Positions 7,840 to 15,826 of a stretch of 64,000 nt of DNA are shown one piece after another. Position 1 is the stretch's first letter, and each line of letters starts with the position of its first letter. Origin of the DNA: Paracoccaceae bacterium (GTDB lineage: Bacteria > Pseudomonadota > Alphaproteobacteria > Rhodobacterales > Rhodobacteraceae). The position numbers and the translations under genes were made by a program. The notes below the pieces were generated by a model, which saw only the letters and a program-made list of their open reading frames with translations, searched no databases and was not told the origin of the DNA. The stretch is taken from the NCBI GenBank assembly GCA_026989355.1, contig JALSJM010000013.1:1-64000 (forward strand), in the 5' to 3' direction.

Positions 7840-8802
7840 TCAGACGACGAAAATGTCTTCTTCGGCCCAGGCCGGGGCGGCGCCCTTGGCGGCGGCGGTA
7901 AGCTTGATGTAACCCTTCTTGTCCACGCCTTCGGGCATGTCCTTGGGCACGCCCATCATGGTCTGGGTCTTGAACACCGTTCCCGGCGCCAGATCGTAGA
8001 AGGGGAATTCCGGCTCGGTGCAGCCGAGGCAGGGCATTCCGGCGCGTGTCTTGGAGGAATGGCGGTTCCACAGGATCCGGTTGCAGGGGCTGTGGGTCAT
8101 CGGCCCGCGGCAGCCCAGGTCATAGAACAGGCAGCCCTTGCGCTGGCCGAAGGCCGTGGTTGACACCTTGTAGGCAAAGTGCATGTTGCGCGTGCAGCCG
8201 GTCTGGGTGAACGAGGAAAAGAAGGTTCTGGGGCGCTGGAATTCGTCCAGCGTCAGGTCGCCGGCACGGCCCGTGGCCACGGCGACCAGGATCTGCGTCA
8301 CCCAGTCGGGATGTGCGGGGCAGCCGGGAATGTTGATCACCGGCAGGCCGGATTTCGCGGTAAAGCCGGCGCCCAGCGCGCCGCCCTTTTCGCGCTTGAG
8401 GAACTGCAGCCCTTCGCTGTCGGACGGGTTCGGCGCTGTCGCCGGAATGCCGCCCCAGGTGGCGCAGTCGCCGATTGCGACCACGAAATCGGCTGCGGCC
8501 GACAGTTCCTTCACCCAGTCCTTCATCGGCCGGCCGCAGAAGCGGTTCCACTCGCCGGTGCCGTTGGGGGCATTGATCACTGTGCCTTCGAACACGAAGA
8601 TGTCGAGCTTGATTTCACCGGAGATGCATTTTTCGACGATGGCCTTCACCTCGTCGCCCAACTCCAGCCCGAGCGAGGGTTGCCACAGAACGTTGATGCC
8701 GAAATCCGTGACCAGGTCACAGGCGCTGGGTTCCTCGGCGTTCAGGAAGGACATGGTGTTGCCCGAGCAAGCCCCCCCCTGCAGCCACAATAGATTTGCC
8801 AT
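7840..8802 (-). CDS. hupS: [NiFe] uptake hydrogenase small subunit (group 2a-like)
   Basis: This subunit carries the Fe-S chain taking electrons from the NiFe centre. It has 320 residues, the length of cyanobacterial HupS, and opens with LLWLQGGACSGNTMSFLNAEEP. There is no twin-arginine signal, so the enzyme stays in the cytoplasm. The proximal-cluster motif is C12-S-G-N15 instead of CxxC, with C113 and C161 as the other ligands. Distal and medial ligands lie in TGC203, GC224/GC231, SPC240 and PC258-LGC261. The ATG at 8802 is chosen because GGGAGGA lies 7 nt upstream; the in-frame ATG at 8808 touches that Shine-Dalgarno sequence. Confidence 0.95.
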   Translation of the reverse strand: MANLLWLQGGACSGNTMSFLNAEEPSACDLVTDFGINVLWQPSLGLELGDEVKAIVEKCISGEIKLDIFVFEGTVINAPNGTGEWNRFCGRPMKDWVKELSAAADFVVAIGDCATWGGIPATAPNPSDSEGLQFLKREKGGALGAGFTAKSGLPVINIPGCPAHPDWVTQILVAVATGRAGDLTLDEFQRPRTFFSSFTQTGCTRNMHFAYKVSTTAFGQRKGCLFYDLGCRGPMTHSPCNRILWNRHSSKTRAGMPCLGCTEPEFPFYDLAPGTVFKTQTMMGVPKDMPEGVDKKGYIKLTAAAKGAAPAWAEEDIFVV

Positions 8803-8991
8803 GTTCATTCCTCCCGTGAATTGTTTCCCGGCCCCTGTAACAGGCTTCGCCTCTCGGTGGCCCGTCATCCGCCATCCGGATGTCTTTCTGGAAAACCTGT
8901 TTTGCGCATGGTTTCCATGCACATGTTCCGCGATTCCGGGTCATCGGGCCAATCACGTTTTGCCAGACTGCCCCGGATAATCTGCAACAAT

Positions 8992-9040
8992 GTGCAAACT
9001 GAAAACCAGGTTTGCACTCCGTTGCGAAACCATGTTTGCA
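8992..9040. promoter_or_regulatory. Inverted/direct GTTTGCA repeats upstream of hupS (candidate activator site)
   Basis: GTGCAAAC at 8992-8999 and GTTTGCAC at 9010-9017 form a perfect 8-bp inverted repeat with a 10-nt spacer. A third half-site, GTTTGCA, follows at 9034-9040. The cluster lies 190-240 bp upstream of the hupS start in a 255-bp non-coding gap, a suitable distance for an enhancer-type site of the HupR/HoxA-like regulator encoded just upstream. AATCACGTTTTG at 8951-8962 loosely resembles an IHF site. Binding is inferred, not shown. Confidence 0.45.
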
Positions 9041-9057
9041 GGTTGCGGCCGGTGCAC

Positions 9058-9294
9058 CTAGCCGCGACGGCCGCAAACCGGGCATTCGCATTCAAGGAAA
9101 TAGGAATACCAGATGCCCTTGCAGTTGGCACACCAATGTCCCTTGGCGCCGCGCCCGGACCTGTCCGCTTTTGCCGATAGCGCGGTCAATCCCAGGTTGC
9201 GCGCGGGGTTTTTCGTCCTGGCCAGGCCCGAGCGCGAGAACGGAAACGGCACCACCTTTTCGCTGCCCTTGCCCCTGTCGCCCCGCTCAGGCAT
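9058..9294 (-). CDS. Small cysteine-rich Zn-ribbon-like protein (78 aa)
   Basis: The family is not recognised. The N-terminal half is basic and low complexity. The C-terminal 26 residues contain HWCANCKGIWYSYF followed by CECPVCG, that is CxxC-x10-C-x-CxxC, a likely zinc ribbon or rubredoxin-like metal site. The ATG at 9294 overlaps the 3' end of the regulator gene by 8 nt; an ATG at 9303 is also possible. Its place between the regulator and the hydrogenase promoter suggests a regulatory or assembly role, but none is proven. Confidence 0.6.
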   Translation of the reverse strand: MPERGDRGKGSEKVVPFPFSRSGLARTKNPARNLGLTALSAKADRSGRGAKGHWCANCKGIWYSYFLECECPVCGRRG

Positions 9295-10741
9295 GGCTGG
9301 CATCCCGGCGCAGCCCGTAGCGCCTGATCTTGTTGGCCAGGCCAACCCGCGACAGGCCCAGTTTCTCGGCTACCCGGCTCTGGTTCCAGTGGTGTTCGGC
9401 CAGTTCCCGGCTCAGCAGCATCTTTTCCAGGCTTTCGACCTTTTCCTTCAGCGTGGCCCCTTCCGGCATCCAGCCCGCCTGCCGGTCTTCGGGGACCGTC
9501 ACCCGCCGGATCTTGTCCGACAGGTGCCGCAGGGCGATATAGCCGCCCTGTTCGGCCACCGCCACCATGCGCTGCACCTCGGTTTCCAGTTCGCGCACGT
9601 TGCCGGAGAAGGGGTAGCTCTCAAGTTGTTTCAACACCTCCGAGGTCACGCCCAGCACCCGGCGCCCGACCACGCCGGCGTATTTTTCCACGAAGAACTG
9701 GGTCAGCACCGGAATGTCCTCGGGCCGTTCGCGCAGGGGCGGGATTTCCAGCATGAACCCGCGTAGCCGGTAATACAGATCGCGGCGGAAGCGCCCTTGC
9801 TCGACCAGCTTTTCCAGGGACTTGTTGGAGGCGGAGATGATGCGCACATCGCTCGACAGCACCTTGTCCGATCCCAGCGGCTTGACCTCTCCCTCCTGCA
9901 GGAACCGCAGCAGGGCGATCTGGAACTGCGGCGAGATTTCCGACACCTCGTCCAGGAACACCGTGCCTTTGTCGGCAGCTCGAAACAGCCCCAGCCGGTC
10001 GGAAATGGCGCCGGGAAAGCCGCCACGCACATGGCCGAACAGTTCCGAATGCAGCGCGTCATCGGCCACGCCACCGCAGTTCTGGCTGTGCATCGGCGAA
10101 TTCATCCGGGCGGAATTGAAGTGGATCGCGCGCGCCAGCAGCTCCTTGCCGGTGCCGGTTTCCCCCTGGATCAGGATCGGCATGTTGGTGCGCGCGGCGA
10201 TCTTCGCCTCTTCCACCAGTTCGGCCATTTTCGGGCTGGCATAGACCAGGCGTTCGAACTGCGAAATGCCGCCGGCGACGGAGCCGCCTGGCTCGCGCTC
10301 GAAGATCTTGTCATCCAGCGACAGTTTCAGCTCACGGCTCAGGATACGGTGCCGGCGCGCCAGCTCGGTATGTTCCAGCGCTCGTTTCACCACGATCTTG
10401 ACCAGTTTCGCATCGAACGGCTTGACCAGATACATGAAAGACGCGGTGCGCTCGAACATGGCGATGCCTTCGTCCATTGCGTCACGCTCGAATGCGATGA
10501 TCCGGGCGCAAGAGGCATGGGTCAGCCGCGAGCGGATCAGCGCATTGTCCTTTTCCGAAACATTGGCGGCCAGATCGCAGAGGATCAGGTCAACATCCAC
10601 TTCGTTCAGCCGGCGCAGGGCGCTCTTGTCATCCTCGCAGAAGATTATCCTGAATCCCTCGACTTCGCTCAGGGCCTGGGAAACGGTGCTGAAAACCGCC
10701 GGGTCGTTGGATTTTACAAGAATCGTCTGAATGTTGCGCAT
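9287..10741 (-). CDS. hupR: NtrC-family response regulator, HupR/HoxA type
   Basis: This 484-residue hydrogenase regulator has a receiver domain (D36/D37 acidic pocket, phosphoacceptor D56 in LILCDL, K107 in VKPFD), an AAA+ domain (Walker A GETGTGKE near 193-200, Walker B GTVFLDE) and a Fis-type HTH (RVAEKLGLSRVGLANKIRRYG). The loop that normally reads GAFTGA is GGFPGA at 240-245. GAFTGA contacts sigma-54; HupR of Rhodobacter capsulatus is known to work with sigma-70 RNA polymerase and to be active unphosphorylated, and the changed loop fits that. No partner kinase gene is in the window. HoxA would be an equally valid name. Confidence 0.88.
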   Translation of the reverse strand: MRNIQTILVKSNDPAVFSTVSQALSEVEGFRIIFCEDDKSALRRLNEVDVDLILCDLAANVSEKDNALIRSRLTHASCARIIAFERDAMDEGIAMFERTASFMYLVKPFDAKLVKIVVKRALEHTELARRHRILSRELKLSLDDKIFEREPGGSVAGGISQFERLVYASPKMAELVEEAKIAARTNMPILIQGETGTGKELLARAIHFNSARMNSPMHSQNCGGVADDALHSELFGHVRGGFPGAISDRLGLFRAADKGTVFLDEVSEISPQFQIALLRFLQEGEVKPLGSDKVLSSDVRIISASNKSLEKLVEQGRFRRDLYYRLRGFMLEIPPLRERPEDIPVLTQFFVEKYAGVVGRRVLGVTSEVLKQLESYPFSGNVRELETEVQRMVAVAEQGGYIALRHLSDKIRRVTVPEDRQAGWMPEGATLKEKVESLEKMLLSRELAEHHWNQSRVAEKLGLSRVGLANKIRRYGLRRDASHA

Positions 10742-11370
10742 CTTGTTCTCAATAGTTCAGGCGGCACGCCCCCTGGGCGGCCCCGGATCTGCTAATCTAG
10801 TTTGCATTTTATAAATGCAGCTTTCAAGGCGTGTCTGTATTTTCTGCCCGGCCCCGCGTCTTGTGTCATCGAAGGAATGAAGGTTGTGCCCGGTTCGATG
10901 GGTGTGAACCGGCGTGCAAAACTGCCCCCTGTATCGGGGTAATCGACGCCCATTCGGCTGGAGTCACGAGATTGTTCTCCTCGACGGTGCGACCGAGCCG
11001 TCAAGGTTGTGCATGTTCGCCTTTGCCACAGCCGGATGCCATTCGTTCGGGCTTGTCCGCGCGAGACGCAAGGCAGATGGTGTTTGATGTTCCGGGCACC
11101 GTTCAAGGAATGGCGATCTGTCGATCGCCGACCGCCTCGCCCGCCACTGCCAGATCGTCGAGGCCGGAAACGAAAGCTGGCGTTTCAGGAAGCGGGCGTA
11201 ATGCCTGACCGCGATCCCGCAGGTCCGCCGCAGCTGCGTTGCATGAGGACTGCGCAGTGCCGTTCCGGCCGAAATCGGCGAATGCCGGCAAGGCCTGCAT
11301 CAAACGGAAATTCCGGGATTCCCGATTAACCCAGATCCGGATGTCCAGACGGCCGGTGCACAATCCCGGA
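10742..11370. other. 629-bp region without a recognisable gene
   Basis: This gap separates the regulator gene from the 3' end of the sugar transporter operon. Short open frames exist on both strands (for example 10831-11208) but show no known motif, no convincing ribosome site and no consistent codon pattern. The part next to the regulator is AT-richer and holds the dyad at 10803-10819. A GACGG...CCGTC inverted repeat lies near 10983-11002. Nothing else stands out. Confidence 0.5.
10803..10819. promoter_or_regulatory. TGCATTT-TAT-AAATGCA dyad upstream of the regulator gene
   Basis: A perfect 7-bp inverted repeat with a 3-nt centre lies 62-78 bp before the hupR start codon, inside the only AT-rich patch of the gap. 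It could be a regulator binding site or overlap the promoter. The sequence alone does not identify the protein that would bind. Confidence 0.35.
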
Positions 11371-12255
11371 TCAGCCTGAAGCCCCCTTGTTCTTGTGATC
11401 CGCCACAAGGCGCATGTAGAGCGCGGCAATCATGGACAGGGCGATGACCAGAAACACCGACATCATCGAGGCCCGCCCAAGATCGAAGAAGCTGAAGGCG
11501 AGCTTGAACAGGAACACACCGGCGACCACAGTCTGGTTTCCCGGACCGCCTTGGGTGATATAGAACGGAAGTTCGTAGAGGCGCACGATCTCGATGATCA
11601 TCAACAACCCGACAACCAGGAAGAACGGGCGCATCAGCGGCAGGACAATGTAGCGCAATCGCTGCCATGCGGTGGCACCGTCGATCCGGGCAGCATCCAG
11701 CGTATCCCTGGGAATGGTTGTCAGCCCGCCCAGCAGAATGACCGCAACAAACGGTGTCCATTGCCAGACAACGGCAACAACAATGGCGATATAGGCTGTC
11801 GGCATTTCAATCGTCCAATTGACAGGATCGATGCCAAACCACTGGAACAATACGGAGTTGATCGCCCCGAAGCGTGTATTGAAAAGCATCCACCACACGA
11901 TGCCGGCCACTATCGGGGCAATCGCCGTGGGAATCAGGATCAGGCTGACGACCAGGCCCCTGGCTCGTTTGATCGAATAAAGTGCCAATGCCAGAATGAA
12001 CCCGAGCACCAGTTGCAGGATCAGGGCAGCGATCAGGACAAGGATGGTGATCTTGAGCGAGCCGACAAACTGCGGATCGCCGACCAGATTGCCGAGGTTG
12101 TCGAGTCCGCTGAAGCGGGGGGGGATCCTCGGGTTTGGCGAAAACGACTGGAATGCCGTCCACACCATCCAGACAAGCGGCACGATGCCCAATGCCACCA
12201 TGGCAAGGATGCTGGGGGCCGCCATCAACCAGGCAAAACGTTTTTGTCCACGCAT
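11371..12255 (-). CDS. Sugar ABC transporter permease (MalF/UgpA type)
   Basis: This 294-residue inner-membrane permease has about six hydrophobic helices and the EAA loop as TLDAARIDGATAWQRLRYIVLPLM, the site that touches the ATPase. It is the last gene of the minus-strand apiose operon, 10 nt after the second permease. The substrate is inferred from context to be D-apiose or a compound releasing it. Family membership (CUT1) is clear; the substrate is not proven. Confidence 0.9.
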   Translation of the reverse strand: MRGQKRFAWLMAAPSILAMVALGIVPLVWMVWTAFQSFSPNPRIPPRFSGLDNLGNLVGDPQFVGSLKITILVLIAALILQLVLGFILALALYSIKRARGLVVSLILIPTAIAPIVAGIVWWMLFNTRFGAINSVLFQWFGIDPVNWTIEMPTAYIAIVVAVVWQWTPFVAVILLGGLTTIPRDTLDAARIDGATAWQRLRYIVLPLMRPFFLVVGLLMIIEIVRLYELPFYITQGGPGNQTVVAGVFLFKLAFSFFDLGRASMMSVFLVIALSMIAALYMRLVADHKNKGASG

Positions 12256-12265
12256 CTTGCATATC

Positions 12266-13126
12266 CTATTTCAGACCGCCAAAGGCGAGGCCGCGGACCA
12301 GAAAGCGCTGCATCACCCCGGCAAAGACGATCGCCGGAATGACCGACAGCAGTGAGGCCGCGGCAATTTCGCCATAGAGCTCGGCAACAGCGCTGCGAAG
12401 GCGCGGCAGGTAGACGGTGATGGTCGCCACATCGTCGCCGGCCAGCTGGAAGGCCAGCACATATTCGTTCCAGATGAATATGAAGGTGAAAACCGCGGCA
12501 ACCGACAGCCCGGGCTTCAGAACCGGCAGAGCGATGCGGGTGAACGCGGTCCAGTATCCGGCCCCATCGATATAGGCCGCTTCTTCCAGTTCTGGCGGCG
12601 AGCTTTCGACATAGCCCATCATCAGCCAGACCACGATCGGAATCGTAAAGGTGGCGTAAAGGATGACAAGGCCGAAATAGGTGTCGAGCAGGCCGAATTG
12701 CCGGTACATGAGATAGAGCGGAACCACCAATGCGATGGGGGGCAGAAAACGCTGAGACAGGATCCACATCGGCAAGAAACCGCCCCCGATACGGAAACGG
12801 CCCAGCGCATAGGCGCAGGCAACGCCAAGAGACAGGGCGATGAGGCTGGAGATGACGGAAATGAGCATGCTGTTGCCCAGAAACCCGATTATCGGTTCGC
12901 TGGTTTCGGTTCCGAACCAGATAAACCTGATGTTGTCCAGGCTGAGGTTGGTTGGCATCAATGCGGCAGGATACTGGAAAATGTCATCCCGCGGGCGAAA
13001 CGCGATCAGGACAATCCAGTAGACCGGAAAAAGGGCAAAGACCAGAAACGCCCCGACCACGGCCCACGCCCAGCTGTTGGCAACATGCCTGCGCAGTCTG
13101 CGCATGGTGGAGGATGCCCTTCTCAT
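12266..13126 (-). CDS. Sugar ABC transporter permease (MalG/UgpE type)
   Basis: The 286-residue permease has six predicted helices and an EAA loop ELEEAAYIDGAGYWTAFTRI followed by ALPVLKPG. The first helix begins after a basic N-terminus (RRLRRH). Its ATG overlaps the stop of the ATPase gene (13123-13126), so the two are coupled. With the other permease it should form the membrane channel of the importer. The substrate is inferred from the neighbouring catabolic genes. Confidence 0.9.
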   Translation of the reverse strand: MRRASSTMRRLRRHVANSWAWAVVGAFLVFALFPVYWIVLIAFRPRDDIFQYPAALMPTNLSLDNIRFIWFGTETSEPIIGFLGNSMLISVISSLIALSLGVACAYALGRFRIGGGFLPMWILSQRFLPPIALVVPLYLMYRQFGLLDTYFGLVILYATFTIPIVVWLMMGYVESSPPELEEAAYIDGAGYWTAFTRIALPVLKPGLSVAAVFTFIFIWNEYVLAFQLAGDDVATITVYLPRLRSAVAELYGEIAAASLLSVIPAIVFAGVMQRFLVRGLAFGGLK

Positions 13127-14220
13127 GACACCCGCTCCTGCCGGTTGCGAACGGAAAGGCCGTTCGCATCGAACAGATGGGCATGTGCGCTGTTGACGCC
13201 CAGGGTTGTCAGCGTAGCCGGTGTCACGGCCCCGCGTTCGCGATATTCGGCCACGATACTGTCAGCGCCGGACCTGCCGTAAAGATAGGATGTCGGCCCG
13301 AGGCGTTCGTGAATTTCCATCCTGAACGGAATGGAAAAATCACCGCCGGATGCAGACAGATCCTCGGGGCGCACGCCCAGCTTCATTTTTTCCCCCACGG
13401 ATGCGGTGCCGGCGGAAAACGGCGCCGTGACATGCGACCCATCCGCCAATAGCAGCTTGCAGGAGCTGGCGTCGCTGTCCAACAGTTCGACATTCAGGAA
13501 ATTGATCCTTGGGGAGCCCAGAAAACTGGCCACGAAGGTATTCACCGGATTTTCATACAGATCAAGCGGCGGGCCCATCTGTTCGACCGACCCATCGCGC
13601 AGAACGACGATCCTGTCGGCCAGTGTCATCGCCTCGACCTGATCATGGGTCACATAGATCATGGTTGCATCAAGCCGCTTGTGCAGTTTTTCGATTTCCA
13701 GGCGCATCTCGATCCTCAGATCCGCGTCAAGATTGGACAGAGGTTCGTCAAACAGGAAAATGCGCGGCGAGCGCACGATCGTGCGTCCCATGGCAACCCG
13801 CTGTTTCTGACCGCCGGAAAGCTGGTCGGGCTTGCGGTCCAGCAACGGGCCGAGCTGCAGGATGTCGGCGGCGGCTTTCACCTTTGCCGCGATCTCTTGC
13901 GGGTCTGCCTTGGCGAGCTTCAGGGGAAAGCCAAGGTTCTCGGCAACCGTCATATGCGGGTAGAGCGCATAGGACTGAAACACCATCGCCACCCCGCGCT
14001 CGAATGGCGTGTGGTCATTGACGACTTCTTCATCAAAGACCGTATCGCCCGATGTGGCCTGCTCCAGACCGGAAATGATCCGCAGAAGCGTCGATTTTCC
14101 GCAACCGGACGGGCCGACAAAGACCACGAATTCTCCGCTGTCTATATCAAGATCTATACCCTTGATAACTTCCACAGCACCAAAGCTTTTGCGGATACCG
14201 CGCAAAGACAGAGCCGTCAT
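13123..14220 (-). CDS. Sugar ABC transporter ATPase (MalK/UgpC type)
   Basis: This 365-residue ATPase powers the importer. It has Walker A GPSGCGKST, signature LSGGQKQR, Walker B IFLFDEP, the switch histidine in VTHD, and a C-terminal OB-type regulatory domain with the usual KLGVRPEDL element. It belongs to the CUT1 group. The gene follows the binding-protein gene after a 63-nt gap and overlaps the next permease. Confidence 0.93.
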   Translation of the reverse strand: MTALSLRGIRKSFGAVEVIKGIDLDIDSGEFVVFVGPSGCGKSTLLRIISGLEQATSGDTVFDEEVVNDHTPFERGVAMVFQSYALYPHMTVAENLGFPLKLAKADPQEIAAKVKAAADILQLGPLLDRKPDQLSGGQKQRVAMGRTIVRSPRIFLFDEPLSNLDADLRIEMRLEIEKLHKRLDATMIYVTHDQVEAMTLADRIVVLRDGSVEQMGPPLDLYENPVNTFVASFLGSPRINFLNVELLDSDASSCKLLLADGSHVTAPFSAGTASVGEKMKLGVRPEDLSASGGDFSIPFRMEIHERLGPTSYLYGRSGADSIVAEYRERGAVTPATLTTLGVNSAHAHLFDANGLSVRNRQERVS

Positions 14221-14283
14221 GTTTCACCCCAGCAAAATTCATGCCCCCGCCGACCGGATGCCGGCGCGGCGGGGGCAACAGGT

Positions 14284-15750
14284 TCAGCCGCCGATATTCA
14301 GGCCTGCGGCCTTGTAGGAGGCCCGCACCTTGGCCCAGGCTGCAATCTGGTTTTCACGACCATAGCGGTCCGTAATGGACTGCCAGCGGTCTGCCGCGCG
14401 GTCAAGCGCCGCCTCCGCCGAGTCGCCGTCGCCGGTCAGGAAACCATGCAATTCACCCTGAAGCGCGTCCATGTATTCTCCCGTGCCCGGCATGTTCATT
14501 TCCGGAAACCCGTTGCTGATCACGGCTTTTGCCGCATCCAGGAACTCTTGTGACGGGGTCAGAACCTTGAAGGCATCGGTTGTGTAGTCTGTTTTCAGGA
14601 ACATGTCAGACCCAGATTGGGCATCGTCCATCGACAAGACACGACGTTCCGGTGTCAGCAGCGTCTTGATGACCGCCATGCAGGCATCTTCATTCTCGGT
14701 GAAATTGGTCACGGCGGCAACGCGGCCATAGAACATCGAGTTGAAATTCCGGTATATCCCGTCAATTTCATAGCCCGGCCATTGCGCATAGCCGAACTTG
14801 GCCATGGTTTCCGGGCCGCCGGAGGATGCGAACCAGGAATTTTCGGCCCAGCCAAGGCGTCCAAGGTCCATATACCACAGCGACATCGCCACATCTTCGG
14901 CAAAGATGGTTTCCATCGTCTGGCCCCATGACAACGATGCCGATCCCGGCGGGGCCGTTGCAATCAGAGCCTTCAGATCATTCGCCGCGCGAACGCCGGC
15001 CGCATTGTTGAATGCAGGGTTGCATTCATCGTCAAACCAGTTGCCGCCGGCAGATGCCATCATCGGAGCCCATTGCTGTTCGATGAATGCACGATCCCAG
15101 GTCGAGGTCTGGAAACCATAGCCGTTCCTGCCGGATCCGGCCCAGTCCCAGCCCGTGAAGAAGGCCGCGATCTGCTTGAAATCGTCCCATGTGCGCGGCA
15201 GCTTCAGGTCGGTTCCGAACTGTTCCCGGTATCTGGCCTGCGCCTCGGGGTTGTCGAACGCATCCTTGCGATAATACATCATGGCAACGTCGCCATCGAC
15301 AGGTATGGCAATCGTATCCCCGCCCCATTCGCAATAGAGCTTGCGGTAGGCATCCGAGATGTTGTCGAACAGCGCCCCGGCATCATGCTTTTCTATCAGC
15401 TCGTCCAGCGGTTTCAGATAACCGGCCGATGTCAGATCGCCGTTGTAGCGCGGGAAATGCATGACCATGTCATATTTCCCGCCCCCGGCATTCAGGTCCT
15501 TGAGGGAGTCCTGATAGGATGTCGGGTCAGGGCTTTCCAGAAGGTTGAGCGTGATGCCGTAGGTTTCCTTCAGGAAATCGGTGTGATGGGTATAGATCGG
15601 CAGGATCTGTCCGGGGTGGGACATGATGTTCAATGTCACGTTATACATTTCCGCCCTTGCCGGCGCCGCAAAGCCCGCTGCCGCCAGAGCGCCCGTCGCA
15701 GCCGAGTATCGCAGAAAAGCCCTGCGGTTCATTTCTTTTCCTTGTGTCAT
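14284..15750 (-). CDS. Sugar ABC transporter solute-binding protein, Tat-exported
   Basis: This family 1 extracellular solute-binding protein (488 aa) captures the sugar in the periplasm. A twin-arginine signal is clear: NRRAFLRYSAATG, a hydrophobic stretch, and a likely cut after APARA. The ATG at 15750 is chosen because GGAGG lies 6 nt upstream; upstream in-frame ATGs (15762, 15771) lack a good site, and 15732 would give a shorter signal. It directly follows apnO after 76 nt. The most likely ligand, from context, is D-apiose or an apioside. Confidence 0.9.
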   Translation of the reverse strand: MTQGKEMNRRAFLRYSAATGALAAAGFAAPARAEMYNVTLNIMSHPGQILPIYTHHTDFLKETYGITLNLLESPDPTSYQDSLKDLNAGGGKYDMVMHFPRYNGDLTSAGYLKPLDELIEKHDAGALFDNISDAYRKLYCEWGGDTIAIPVDGDVAMMYYRKDAFDNPEAQARYREQFGTDLKLPRTWDDFKQIAAFFTGWDWAGSGRNGYGFQTSTWDRAFIEQQWAPMMASAGGNWFDDECNPAFNNAAGVRAANDLKALIATAPPGSASLSWGQTMETIFAEDVAMSLWYMDLGRLGWAENSWFASSGGPETMAKFGYAQWPGYEIDGIYRNFNSMFYGRVAAVTNFTENEDACMAVIKTLLTPERRVLSMDDAQSGSDMFLKTDYTTDAFKVLTPSQEFLDAAKAVISNGFPEMNMPGTGEYMDALQGELHGFLTGDGDSAEAALDRAADRWQSITDRYGRENQIAAWAKVRASYKAAGLNIGG

Positions 15751-15826
15751 CTTGACCTCCATGTTTGACATTTTGTGGCTTCGCCACGGGGTTTCCTGCG
15801 GATACAGGCATTCGGAATCCGGCGGT

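Noticed and set aside
8803-9057. Sigma-54 (-24/-12) promoter before hupS
   Set aside because: The best candidate, TGGCAAAACGTGATTGG near 8953-8969 read on the minus strand, lacks the GC at the right spacing. The regulator's changed GAFTGA loop also argues against it.
9051-9058. GGTGCACC palindrome near the stop of the Zn-ribbon gene
   Set aside because: An 8-bp palindrome is expected by chance at this GC content and part of it overlaps the stop codon.
10831-11208. 125-codon plus-strand frame in the gap after the regulator
   Set aside because: Scattered cysteines but no repeating metal motif, no ribosome site and no plausible neighbour relation.
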